33,679 nucleotides of DNA from Chryseosolibacter histidinae (lineage in GTDB: Bacteria > Bacteroidota > Bacteroidia > Cytophagales > Cyclobacteriaceae): NCBI RefSeq assembly GCF_018598225.1, contig NZ_JAHESF010000058.1:1-33679 (forward strand). Direction: 5' to 3'. This document shows, piece after piece, positions 16,083 through 23,522 of this stretch. Each line of letters begins with the position of its first letter. The first letter of the stretch is position 1. The notes below the pieces were generated by a model. That model saw only the letters and a program-made list of their open reading frames with translations. It did not search any database and was not told the origin of the DNA. The position numbers and the translations under genes were made by a program.

Positions 16083-17003
16083 ATGAAATCAGGTACATAC
16101 CATCGATCTGTAGCGCAGCCGTTTGGGATAAGAAGATGTCTTGTGTTTTCGCGTGCCTGGCCGTGTCATTGGCTGCTGGTGCTGATCTCGGTGTCGTCCT
16201 GTATTCCTGACCCGCTTGAGGTACGGGGCATTCCTGAGGTCAAGTCACAGATCGTGGTTTCTTCGCAGATCGTTCCGGACCGAACGCTGGCCGTGCTGCT
16301 CACCAGAACCCTGGGCGCGTTGGATGCCAGCGATGAAACGGATCCTCAGGCGTTGCTTGACCAGATTGCCGTGAACGACGCCCTTGTCACCGTAACCGGG
16401 GCAGGAAGAAAAGACACGTTGGAGTTTCTCGGCAACGGCCTGTATGGGGGCGTGGTCATTCCTTTTCAGCCGGGCCGGAACTATACGTTGAAAGTTAACA
16501 GTGAAACGATGGGAGAGGTGAAAGCCACCACCATTGCCAAGCCGCAGGTAAGCTTCCGCACTATCAGGGCAGAACTTTATAACAGCGGTTACAACGATAC
16601 GCTGGCGCAGGTTACGTACGGGCTCAAAGATCCGATAGTGCAGAACTGGTATATGATCAATGTGCAGGAGGTTGAACGCGAAGATGTGATCGATAATCTT
16701 ATCAACCCCTGGGCCTACACCAGGCTGGTGAGCGACGAGGCCTTCAATGGTGGAGAATTTGACGAGCAGTTCAGGGTTTTTCCTAATGAGTACAGGACTG
16801 GCGACACCGTTGCCGTTTCACTTTCAAACATCAGCGAAGAGTATTACCGGTTCATGAAGCTGCGCATCGACAACCGCTTCAGCCTGGTTGAGTTTTTGGG
16901 TGAACCGATAAATTATCCTTCAAATGTTGAAGGTGGCAAAGGGTTTTTTAATCTTTACGTGCCCGATATACGTCTCTTTGTGCTTGAACGCCCCAGGGAC
17001 TAA
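16083..17003 (+). CDS. DUF4249 family lipoprotein
   Basis: This 306-residue protein, from the ATG at 16083, has an N-terminal hydrophobic segment WLLVLISVSSC with a lipobox and acylated Cys at residue 40. The lead before it is longer than usual (about 29 residues), so a later start is possible. The mature part begins with the DUF4249 pattern (DPLEVRGIPEVKSQIVVSSQ) followed by beta-rich sequence (GGVVIPFQPGRNYTLKV). It follows the TonB-type receptor by 4 bp and should be co-transcribed. DUF4249 proteins are usually encoded next to such receptors and are thought to be surface or periplasmic partners. Molecular function is unknown. Confidence 0.85.
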   Translation: MKSGTYHRSVAQPFGIRRCLVFSRAWPCHWLLVLISVSSCIPDPLEVRGIPEVKSQIVVSSQIVPDRTLAVLLTRTLGALDASDETDPQALLDQIAVNDALVTVTGAGRKDTLEFLGNGLYGGVVIPFQPGRNYTLKVNSETMGEVKATTIAKPQVSFRTIRAELYNSGYNDTLAQVTYGLKDPIVQNWYMINVQEVEREDVIDNLINPWAYTRLVSDEAFNGGEFDEQFRVFPNEYRTGDTVAVSLSNISEEYYRFMKLRIDNRFSLVEFLGEPINYPSNVEGGKGFFNLYVPDIRLFVLERPRD

Positions 17004-17034
17004 CAGGGGCACAGTCAAGGATCAAAAAAAATTT

Positions 17035-17475
17035 ATGGAACTTAGAAGTAAACGTGAAGAGCTGATCGAGCTCGCCAACAAACTGTTTGTTTATACAGAT
17101 TCACGCCAGTGGCAGCGGCTGCTGGGCGAGGTGTTTAAAGAGGAGGTGCTTTTTGACATGGCATCGGCAGGCGCCGGACCAGCCAAAACGCTCAGCGCCT
17201 CCGTTATTTGTGATATGTGGAACAATGGCTTTGCCGGTATCGACCAGGTTCACCATCAGTCAGGAAATTTTATTGTCGATTTTAAAAGCGACACCGAAGC
17301 AGCGATCTTTTGCTACGCCATTGCCAGCCATTATAAGCAGGCCGCAACGCAAGGTAAAACCCGTGAATTCATCGGCAGCTATGAGCTCCACGCAAGCCTC
17401 ACAGACCTGGGCTGGCGACTGGATGGCTTTAAATATAATTTGAAGTATATTAACGGTAACGTAGAATTGAAATAA
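17035..17475 (+). CDS. SnoaL-like (NTF2-fold) nuclear-transport-factor-like protein
   Basis: This 146-residue cytoplasmic protein starts at the ATG at 17035. Upstream in-frame starts would extend back into the DUF4249 gene. Features of the SnoaL/NTF2-like cone fold are the N-terminal helix REELIELANKLFVYTDSRQW, then LLGEVFKEEVLFDMAS, the strand-rich HHQSGNFIVDFKSDTEAAIF, and the end YELHASLTDLGWRLDGFKYN. Proteins of this fold include polyketide cyclases, dehydratases and simple ligand-binding proteins, so no reaction can be assigned. It lies 31 bp after the lipoprotein gene. Confidence 0.75.
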   Translation: MELRSKREELIELANKLFVYTDSRQWQRLLGEVFKEEVLFDMASAGAGPAKTLSASVICDMWNNGFAGIDQVHHQSGNFIVDFKSDTEAAIFCYAIASHYKQAATQGKTREFIGSYELHASLTDLGWRLDGFKYNLKYINGNVELK

Positions 17476-17529
17476 CCGGCGATAACGAAAGCCAGTAAAC
17501 AATATGACCAGCAATACCCTCAAAAACTT

Positions 17530-18273
17530 ATGGCCCTAGACAAAACCGGCGACCTGCGGCTGGCTGTTCTCATCGATGCTGATAATGTTCCCTATTCCAA
17601 TGTGAAGGGCATGATGGAAGAGATCGCCAAGTACGGCACACCCACTTTCAAACGCATTTATGGCGACTGGACAAAACCAACCACCTCGGGATGGAAGACG
17701 GTGCTGCTCCAGAATGCCATCACTCCCATTCAGCAATACAGCTACACCACCGGCAAAAATGCCACGGACTCCGCCATGATCATCGATGCCATGGATATCC
17801 TTTACTCCGGAAGGGTAGAGGGGTTTTGCATTGTATCCAGCGACAGCGATTTTACAAGGCTGGCCACACGGCTGAGGGAGGCGGGTATGAAAGTGATCGG
17901 CATCGGCGAGCGAAAAACACCCGAGCCTTTTATCACGGCGTGTGACAAATTCATCTACATCGAGATCCTGGCGGCAGACGACAGTGTAACAGAATCGAAA
18001 AGAAAAAAACAGGCTGACGAATCCCCGGCACAGCTCGACAAACGTGTGATCAAACTGATCAAGACCAGCATTAATGACCTTGCCGACGAAAGTGGCTGGG
18101 CGTTTCTCGGAGAGGTGGGCACGCTCATCCTCAAGAAGCAACCCAACTTCGACCCACGCAACTACGGATATAAAAAGCTTCTGCTCCTGATGAAAGCTAT
18201 CGACAGCATTGAGACCGACGAGCGCCAGAGCGAAAGTGGCAGAACACGCCATGTGTACGTGAAGGTGAAATAA
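17530..18273 (+). CDS. NYN domain putative ribonuclease with C-terminal OST-HTH/LOTUS domain
   Basis: This 247-residue protein combines an N-terminal NYN/PIN-like nuclease domain (about residues 8-145) with a C-terminal OST-HTH/LOTUS winged helix (about 165-245). The acidic active-site residues are visible: IDADN (Asp16, Asp18), ATDSAMIIDAMD (Asp80, Asp86) and SSDSDF (Asp105, Asp107). LOTUS features include VIKLIKTSINDLADESGWAF, DPRNYGYKKLLLLM and a final strand HVYVKVK. Known LOTUS domains bind RNA or protein partners, so an RNA-processing role is likely. The gene converges with the following minus-strand gene, with one base between stops. Confidence 0.88.
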   Translation: MALDKTGDLRLAVLIDADNVPYSNVKGMMEEIAKYGTPTFKRIYGDWTKPTTSGWKTVLLQNAITPIQQYSYTTGKNATDSAMIIDAMDILYSGRVEGFCIVSSDSDFTRLATRLREAGMKVIGIGERKTPEPFITACDKFIYIEILAADDSVTESKRKKQADESPAQLDKRVIKLIKTSINDLADESGWAFLGEVGTLILKKQPNFDPRNYGYKKLLLLMKAIDSIETDERQSESGRTRHVYVKVK

Positions 18274-18274
18274 G

Positions 18275-18928
18275 TTACTTCACTTTCTGGCTTTCGAAAA
18301 AGCGGTTGAGAAAAGAAGTGAGCTCCGCGGCGGTGAGGTAGTACATCACGTTATAGTGAGTTTCATTGAACTTTGTCAGGATGGTGTAATACTCGTCTTC
18401 ACTGAGTGAAAATCTTTTCATGAGCCCCGCCTTGGTTTCGGGGTTGTTCACCACCACATCGATATAAGTTTGTACCCTGAGGTTTTCATCGCGCCATCGC
18501 CCCGCTTTGATCTTGTCTTTCCGGGCCTTGGAATAATAGAACGGGATTCGGGCCTTCAGCCGCGCCGCGTTCTGATCGTCGAACAATCCTTCATAGGGGT
18601 TGTCGAGACGGGTGTCATCGATGGTGATCGTTTTAAGGAGCGTAGTGCGCTCGGCCATCCTGATCACGCTGGCTTCGTAGTCCGTCAGCGGATATTCAAG
18701 GCTTTCATAACCGAGCAATGAAAAGATGAGCGTATCCTGTTGCGTGGCCATCACGCTGAAGTTCCCTTGCGTGTCGGTAGTAGAACCGCGGCTTTTGTTT
18801 TTCACCTGTACACTGACATAAGGTAACGGACTGAAGGTGGCAGAATCGACTACGATCCCTTTGATGATCTCCTGCGCCTGAACTGCGCCTGCAAAGCAAA
18901 TGGCAAAGACAAGAATAAAATATTTCAC
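18275..18928 (-). CDS. Secreted protein with CarboxypepD_reg-like domain
   Basis: This 217-residue protein has a clear signal peptide (MKYFILVFAICFAGAVQAQ). It then has a CarboxypepD_reg-like beta-sandwich (about residues 22-100: IIKGIVVDSATFSPLPYVSV, GSTTDTQGNFSV, DTLIFSLLGYESLEY). The remaining 110 residues are not assigned to any family. They are rich in basic and aromatic residues (IPFYYSKARKDKIKAGRWRD) and contain helices near the C-terminus. No barrel is attached, unlike in TonB-type receptors. Free-standing versions are common in Bacteroidota and presumably periplasmic or surface-associated. Function unknown. Confidence 0.82.
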   Translation of the reverse strand: MKYFILVFAICFAGAVQAQEIIKGIVVDSATFSPLPYVSVQVKNKSRGSTTDTQGNFSVMATQQDTLIFSLLGYESLEYPLTDYEASVIRMAERTTLLKTITIDDTRLDNPYEGLFDDQNAARLKARIPFYYSKARKDKIKAGRWRDENLRVQTYIDVVVNNPETKAGLMKRFSLSEDEYYTILTKFNETHYNVMYYLTAAELTSFLNRFFESQKVK

Positions 18929-18987
18929 GCGTGGTATCCCATAGGTCAGTCTGAAAGTATCTGATAAACGATGCGGTGGGCAAAAAA

Positions 18988-19362
18988 TTATTTCTTCTTC
19001 CCTTTGAGGATCCGCTCCCGGTGCCGGTTGCCCCAGGTATAGAGCGCCAGCACCACCGGCTTCAGTGTTTTGCCGTATTCGGTAAGGCTGTACTCTACTG
19101 TGACGGGCGCGGTGGCATGTACCTGGCGTTTAACGAGCTCATTCATCTCCAGGTCCTTCAATTCTTTGGAGAGCATGCGCGCAGTCACAGCGCCGATCTC
19201 GCGCTGCAGCTCCTTGAAACGAAGCGGCCCATCGGTCAGCGCGTGGGTGATCTGCAGCTTCCATTTTCCTCCTACAATGTCAAGTGTATCGCGAATGGGC
19301 AGGTAGCTCTTTTTACATTCCTCTTTGTTGTGCGGGGCGATTCTGTGTATGGTATCCTTCAT
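18988..19362 (-). CDS. HxlR family transcriptional regulator
   Basis: This 124-residue winged-helix regulator starts at the ATG at 19362. A longer frame upstream would run through the operator region. The HxlR signature is complete: a Cys in the N-terminal segment (EECKKSYLPI, Cys16), DIVGGKWKLQITHALTDGPL, RFKELQREIGAVTARMLSKE, VEYSLTEYGKTLKPVVLALY and WGNRH. In characterised members (YodB, CatR, HypR) the N-terminal Cys senses quinones, diamide or disulfide stress. It is transcribed divergently from a DoxX gene, an arrangement reminiscent of CatR with its DoxX-family target CatD in Bacillus. A C-terminal KGKKK tail follows. Confidence 0.92.
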   Translation of the reverse strand: MKDTIHRIAPHNKEECKKSYLPIRDTLDIVGGKWKLQITHALTDGPLRFKELQREIGAVTARMLSKELKDLEMNELVKRQVHATAPVTVEYSLTEYGKTLKPVVLALYTWGNRHRERILKGKKK

Positions 19363-19378
19363 GTAACCGGTATCCGAT

Positions 19379-19405
19379 AGTATACTGATAACTTTTGTAT
19401 ACCAA
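19379..19405. promoter_or_regulatory. Putative HxlR operators in the hxlR-like/doxX-like divergent spacer
   Basis: Two GTATAC-centred sites lie between the divergent genes: AGTATACT (19379-19386, a perfect 8-bp palindrome) and TTGTATACCAA (19395-19405). Their centres are 17 bp apart. HxlR regulators usually control their divergent neighbour and themselves from such dyads. The second site also resembles the palindrome upstream of the first pirin (8054-8069). Confidence 0.5.
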
Positions 19406-19441
19406 TAACGCACAATTTTGCTTTCAGTTCAAAAAAACAAA

Positions 19442-19828
19442 ATGAAAAACATGAAAATAGCTGTTATTGTTGTGCGCATCGTTCTGGGATTGTTATTCCT
19501 GGTATCGGTGATCGGATTCGTTTTCAACCTCATGCCTCAACCCAAGCTGGAGCAAAATGCAATGCTTTTTATCACAGGCATGATGGCTTCCGGTTATTTG
19601 TTACCCCTGGTCAAAGGCGTTGAGTTTCTTTGTGCCGTGGCCTTCCTCACGGGCAGGTTCGTGCCGCTCGCCACGGTTGTGATCTTTCCCATCACTGTAA
19701 ATATCCTGTTGTTTCATGGTGTGCTGGCGCCGGATAACATGGTTGTTCCCGTCATCCTATTGCTCGGCAACCTTTTCCTGGCCTATGCATACCGCGCCAA
19801 GTTTGCGACGGTGCTCGCCGCACGGTAA
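19442..19828 (+). CDS. DoxX family membrane protein
   Basis: This 128-residue integral membrane protein has four hydrophobic segments (about residues 5-28, 43-60, 63-92 and 98-120) and the DoxX-like order of motifs IVVRIVLGLLFLVSVIGF, LVKGVEFLCAVAFLTGRFVP and ILLFHGVLAPDN. The ATG at 19442 is chosen because the upstream part (MLSVQKNK) is not hydrophobic and lies in the promoter region. DoxX proteins are associated with quinone or thiosulfate redox chemistry and with oxidant resistance. The divergent HxlR regulator supports a redox-responsive role. It converges with the cupin gene, with 3 bp between stops. Confidence 0.87.
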   Translation: MKNMKIAVIVVRIVLGLLFLVSVIGFVFNLMPQPKLEQNAMLFITGMMASGYLLPLVKGVEFLCAVAFLTGRFVPLATVVIFPITVNILLFHGVLAPDNMVVPVILLLGNLFLAYAYRAKFATVLAAR

Positions 19829-19831
19829 ATC

Positions 19832-20326
19832 TCAGGTGAGCATTTCAATGATGTCTTCAAAACCGGGGAACGCCGCCATGAGCGTTTTTCTTTCGGCCAG
19901 CTCGAAGTCCTGAAAGTCGAAGCCTGGAGCCACGGTGCAGCCTGACAGTGTGTAGCTGGCAGGCTGTTCTACTTTGGCCCCAAACCAGCAGTTGGCGGGA
20001 ATGATCACCTGGAGCGATTCCCCTCTGTCAACCCGGGGACCCAGCTTATGAACCGTGAGCGCGTGGCCATGCAGCACGTAGATCGTAAGCGTATCACCCG
20101 CATGGTAATGCCACAGCTCATCCGATTTGATGCGATGGAATACAGAGCGGTCTTGTGTGCGCAACAGGAAATAGATGGCCGTTGAAAAATGGCGGTCGCC
20201 ACCGAAGTTCGCGGGCAACGCTGCCGACGCGATCCTGCCCTTTGCCCTGTAAGTCTCCTTGTAGAAGCCACCTTCGGGATGTGCCCTGAGCTGTAAATGA
20301 TCTATCCAGAACTGCGCTGACTGCAT
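19832..20326 (-). CDS. Cupin domain protein (DUF985 / Cupin_5 family)
   Basis: This 164-residue protein starts at the ATG at 20326; 21 further in-frame codons upstream are not family-like. It shows the DUF985 pattern: FWIDHLQLRAHPEGGFYKET, then STAIYFLL, SVFHRIKSDELWHYHAGD and LSGCTVAPGFDFQDFELAER. These are a single cupin beta-barrel with conserved His residues, usually metal-binding or sugar-binding. Length agrees with the family. Structural members exist, but enzymatic function is not established. It is a stand-alone gene whose promoter must lie between it and the tRNA gene on the other strand. Confidence 0.9.
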   Translation of the reverse strand: MQSAQFWIDHLQLRAHPEGGFYKETYRAKGRIASAALPANFGGDRHFSTAIYFLLRTQDRSVFHRIKSDELWHYHAGDTLTIYVLHGHALTVHKLGPRVDRGESLQVIIPANCWFGAKVEQPASYTLSGCTVAPGFDFQDFELAERKTLMAAFPGFEDIIEMLT

Positions 20327-20445
20327 AAGCGGATGATATTTTTTGATCACCCGAAAGTTAAGAAAATAGAACCGCAGGTGCTGGCGCATTAAGAAAGATG
20401 TCGGGGAATTTCTATATTCACGCCAGCGTTCCAGCGCATCATCAA

Positions 20446-20520
20446 GGGTAATTAGCTCAGCTGGTTTAGAGCACTACCTCGACAAGGTAGGGGTCACAGG
20501 TTCGAATCCTGTATTACCCA
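20446..20520 (+). tRNA. tRNA-Val (anticodon GAC)
   Basis: The 75-nt sequence folds as a full cloverleaf. The acceptor stem is GGGTAAT (20446-20452) with ATTACCC (20513-20519) and discriminator A at 20520. The D arm contains TAGCTCAGCTGGTTTAGAGCA. The anticodon stem CTACC/GGTAG encloses the loop TCGACAA with anticodon GAC, and the T arm contains GGTTCGAATCC. GAC decodes the valine codon GUC. The CCA end is not encoded (CAA follows), so it must be added post-transcriptionally. The gene stands alone. Confidence 0.96.
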
Positions 20521-20689
20521 CAACTTCATCGGGCCATTTGCGGACAGTTCATTGGTTGAGCTTCCGTTTGCAATCGAGCTCATCATCATGTAACACTCAG
20601 TCCCTCCAAGCAAACAAGCAGGCATAGTTTTTTTCGGTAACAAGTCCGCCACGTTTTAGTCGCGACTGTTTAACTTGTTTCAACCCGGA

Positions 20690-21103
20690 ATGAAACCTGC
20701 GGATTCTAGGATATTTGCCGAAGAAATTGAATCTTCTTTATCCAACATTATCAATACTGCGGATGCCTTTGTTGCCATCGATTACAATTTTTGCTTTCTC
20801 TACCTCAATCAAAAGGCCGAAAAATTCTACAAAAAGAACCGCGCCGACCTCATCGGAATGAAAATAGAAGAGGTTTTTCCCGAGCACTGGAACTTCGGCC
20901 CGTTTAAGAACGCTATCCAGAGCGTTGTAGCCAGAAAATACGTGGAGATCAATTACAATTCACCCTTGGCCAATAACAGTTGGGTACAACTCACTGGCAG
21001 GCCGTTCGAGAACTACTACACCCTCACCTACCGTTCTATCGATCATAAGGAATCGCTCAGGAAGGAATTGCGCCGCGAAGTTGGGAAGACCAAACGCGCC
21101 TAG
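20690..21103 (+). CDS. Stand-alone PAS domain protein
   Basis: This 137-residue cytoplasmic protein starts at the ATG at 20690, with a TTG 15 bp upstream as an alternative. It consists of essentially one PAS domain: IINTADAFVAIDYNFCFLYL, NQKAEKFYKKNRADLIGMKI, EEVFPEHWNF and, near the end, FENYYTLTYRSIDHKE. A basic tail (RKELRREVGKTKRA) follows, where a kinase or cyclase would normally be attached. No output domain is present. It may sense a small ligand and signal through a partner, for example the adjacent two-component pair, with whose regulator gene it converges without a gap. That link is speculative. Confidence 0.75.
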   Translation: MKPADSRIFAEEIESSLSNIINTADAFVAIDYNFCFLYLNQKAEKFYKKNRADLIGMKIEEVFPEHWNFGPFKNAIQSVVARKYVEINYNSPLANNSWVQLTGRPFENYYTLTYRSIDHKESLRKELRREVGKTKRA

Positions 21104-21817
21104 CTATCCTACGGCAAAATGATAACCTACCCCTTTTATGGTGATGATCTCGATGGAAGGATCTTCTTTCAGGTAGTCACGTAATTTTGTGATGTAAACG
21201 TCCAGGTTCCTGGAGTTAAAAAAAGAGTCGTCGCCCCACAGGCGCATGAGGATATCTTTTCTGTTGGTGGTCCCGTTCCGGTTTTCAGACAGGATAGCCA
21301 GCAGGTTGGCTTCGCGATGCGAAAGTTTTCGAACCTGTGTGCCCGTCTTCAGCTCGTACCTGAGCATGTTGAACTCGTATCGCCCGATGGTAACGCATTC
21401 CTGCACAGGTGTGTTCTTTTGCTGCTGCCGAAGCTGGAGCAGGTTGTTGATGCGCACAATGAGCTCCTCCATGCTGAACGGCTTACGGATATAATCATTG
21501 CCGCCCGACTCGAATCCTTTCAGCAGGTCTTCGGTCTGCACCTTGGCGGTAACAAAGATGATCGGCACGTAAGGATTTACCTGACGGATATCTTTGGCGA
21601 TGGAGTAACCATCCCGGATGGGAAGCATGATGTCGAGCACACAGATGTCCGGTTTTGTTTTATCGAATGCGGCGGCCACCTGCTGCCCGTCACTGAGCAT
21701 CGTCACTTCGAAGTCGCGGCTTTCAAGGCTTTCCTTAACGATCCTTCCCAGGAACGGCTCGTCTTCCACGTAAAGTACTCTGGTCTTCATCCCGTTTATC
21801 GTTTTATCATCCGGCAT
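21104..21817 (-). CDS. OmpR-family response regulator (winged-helix)
   Basis: This response regulator has 237 residues from ATG 21817, or 228 from ATG 21790, where family similarity begins (MKTRVLYVEDEP). The receiver is intact: acidic pair EDE, phosphoacceptor in CVLDIMLP (Asp62 in the long form), VTAK and RKPF. The C-terminal winged helix (about residues 140-235) has the OmpR pattern (LSHREANLLAILSENRNG, LWGDDSFFNSRNLDVYITKL, IKGVGYHF). The longer start overlaps the kinase gene by 11 bp, so translation is probably coupled. The overall sequence is RprY-like. TTAAC repeats in the divergent promoter region (23439-23474) are candidate binding sites. Confidence 0.94.
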   Translation of the reverse strand: MPDDKTINGMKTRVLYVEDEPFLGRIVKESLESRDFEVTMLSDGQQVAAAFDKTKPDICVLDIMLPIRDGYSIAKDIRQVNPYVPIIFVTAKVQTEDLLKGFESGGNDYIRKPFSMEELIVRINNLLQLRQQQKNTPVQECVTIGRYEFNMLRYELKTGTQVRKLSHREANLLAILSENRNGTTNRKDILMRLWGDDSFFNSRNLDVYITKLRDYLKEDPSIEIITIKGVGYHFAVG

Positions 21818-23282
21818 TTTGCTCGGCCGGTAACGGCAGCGTTATCACAAAACAGGACCCTTTGCCCGGGGCACTGTCTACGGTGATCTCACCGTGGTGG
21901 CTTCTGACCACATGGGCCACGTAGTTGAGCCCGAGTCCGTAACCTTTGATGTTATGAACATCGCCGGCAGGTACCCTGAAAAATTTTTCGAAGATCTTTT
22001 TGTGGTACTCAGGTGAAATGCCGATGCCATTATCACGAACAGACAAAACAAGTTTCTTTGAGCGGTTGGCCAGCGAAATGTTGATGAGCGCGCCATCGCC
22101 GGTGTACTTCAGGGCATTGTCGATCAGGTTGTAGAGCACATTGGTGAGGTGTGCCAGGCTGCCGTCAAAGGTGAAGTCGGTACCTTCTTTCTGATAAGTG
22201 AGCTGCGTTTTTCGTTTTTCGAACACGAGCTTCATCGACGAGAGCACCTGCTGCACCAGTGCGTCGAGGTCGATCTTTTCAGTTTTGAGCTCCACACCAC
22301 GGTCTTCATACACGGCCGTCTTCAGGATCTTGTCCGTCATCAGGGTGAGGCGGTTCAGTTCGCTTTGCGCGATCTCGAGGTATTCGGTTGTGCGCTGGGG
22401 ATTGTCGAGGGCGTGAAAATTTTTCAGTGCTTCGAGGGCCACGCTCACGGTAGCTACCGGTGTTTTAAGCTCATGGGTAACATTGCTGATAAAATCGTTT
22501 TTGATCTGCATCAGCCTCTGTTGTGCCCGCTGGTTTTTGTACATGATGTAGAACGACGCCACGGTAAGCACCGTCAGGAAAATGGAGAACAGGATCTGCG
22601 GCGTGATCTCTTTCAGCAGCAGTCCTTCAATGCCTGTGAACGATACTGCGTAACGCGTCACGGGATTAAGACGCACCGCATCTGACGTGAACCGCGCAGG
22701 CTTCGGCCCGAAAAATTTGTCTATCCTGTCATCGGGACCGTGTCTGAAGGTGTGCACTTGAAAAGGCGCGGCGATGCCTGCGTTGGCCAGGGCCTCTTTA
22801 TAGTAAACTTCGATGCTGTCTACTTTGAGGGTATCGCTATCGAGCCGCAGAATGAACGTCCTGGGCTCTTTGTCTGTGCCCAGCTTGGCCACCAGTGGTC
22901 TGAGCATCCGCCCCACTGAATCGCGCTCAGCCCCCGATGCAAATATTTCGACCCTCGCGCCCCGCTCCGTCACCCGGATCTGATTGATGATACTGTCATA
23001 CCCAGGTTTCTCTTTCATCCTTACCGCCCCTTTGATATGGAGACCCCTGGGAAATGTATGTTCATATTTCCAAACGGAGTCGCCCTGAACAGGCAACAGG
23101 TTACGCTGGATCAGTGAATCCTGGAGTGCAAAGATGGTGGTTCTGAACAGCGCGGTTGTTTCCTTTCTGAAGTTTTCGGCGGCATCGCGATAGGTACTTC
23201 TTAACCAGAGCACCTGCAGCACCAGCAGCAACACAATGCTGCTCGCCATTAAAATAACCGTAACTGAATTTTTAGACCTCAT
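21807..23282 (-). CDS. Two-component sensor histidine kinase
   Basis: This 491-residue membrane kinase is paired with the downstream OmpR-type regulator. It has a transmembrane helix at about residues 7-27, a periplasmic sensor region of about 200 residues with no recognisable ligand domain, and a second helix at about 228-248. The HisKA domain follows with FISNVTHELKTPVATVSVAL (His270). The ATPase domain has the N-box NLIDNALKY (385-393), DNGIGI (417-422) and GYGLGL (447-452). All catalytic motifs are present. Its promoter region faces that of the GLPGLI/outer-membrane barrel genes, which suggests envelope sensing. The gene precedes and overlaps the regulator gene. Confidence 0.94.
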   Translation of the reverse strand: MRSKNSVTVILMASSIVLLLVLQVLWLRSTYRDAAENFRKETTALFRTTIFALQDSLIQRNLLPVQGDSVWKYEHTFPRGLHIKGAVRMKEKPGYDSIINQIRVTERGARVEIFASGAERDSVGRMLRPLVAKLGTDKEPRTFILRLDSDTLKVDSIEVYYKEALANAGIAAPFQVHTFRHGPDDRIDKFFGPKPARFTSDAVRLNPVTRYAVSFTGIEGLLLKEITPQILFSIFLTVLTVASFYIMYKNQRAQQRLMQIKNDFISNVTHELKTPVATVSVALEALKNFHALDNPQRTTEYLEIAQSELNRLTLMTDKILKTAVYEDRGVELKTEKIDLDALVQQVLSSMKLVFEKRKTQLTYQKEGTDFTFDGSLAHLTNVLYNLIDNALKYTGDGALINISLANRSKKLVLSVRDNGIGISPEYHKKIFEKFFRVPAGDVHNIKGYGLGLNYVAHVVRSHHGEITVDSAPGKGSCFVITLPLPAEQNAG

Positions 23283-23346
23283 CCTTCACATTTCAATTTA
23301 ACTTTCATTCAGATCTTAACTTCTCATCATTCTTCACTGCCTCAGT

Positions 23347-23401
23347 TCGTAGCGACTAAATCGTACTTCGTACCTCGTAAATCGTACTTCGCAATCGTAC
23401 C
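23347..23401. repeat. Heptanucleotide repeat element D (TCGTACT units)
   Basis: Eight units run without a break: TCGTAGC (23347), a divergent unit GACTAAA, TCGTACT (23361), TCGTACC (23368), TCGTAAA (23375), TCGTACT (23382), a 6-nt TCGCAA and TCGTACC (23395-23401). The 13-mer AAATCGTACTTCG recurs exactly 21 bp apart (23358 and 23379), that is three units. No facing inverted arm was found. It lies in the divergent region between the histidine kinase and GLPGLI genes. Confidence 0.8.
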
Positions 23402-23438
23402 TCAAAAGTACGCCCTTTTTGACATTACGGGTTCGCTT

Positions 23439-23474
23439 TTAACGTTAATTAACATTCCTTTCAGAACTATTAAC
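23439..23474. promoter_or_regulatory. TTAAC direct repeats, candidate response-regulator binding sites
   Basis: TTAAC occurs at 23439, 23449 and 23470, that is 10 and 21 bp apart and so on one face of the helix. The middle one sits in the palindrome GTTAATTAAC (23444-23453). OmpR/PhoB/PhoP regulators bind direct repeats with about 11-bp spacing, and an OmpR-family regulator is encoded by the divergent operon. A weak -7 box TACATTTA follows at 23497-23504, before the GLPGLI gene. Confidence 0.45.
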
Positions 23475-23522
23475 ACGCCCCGCACATCCCTAAGCGTACA
23501 TTTACTCCGGAACATTTAACCA

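Noticed and set aside
16924-17034. Upstream start for the SnoaL-like protein
   Set aside because: It would overlap the DUF4249 gene by 80 bp, and the extra residues look like out-of-frame sequence of that gene.
23347-23401. Heptad array considered as a CRISPR array
   Set aside because: Units are 7 nt, contiguous and degenerate, without spacers of 30 nt or so, and there are no cas genes in the window.
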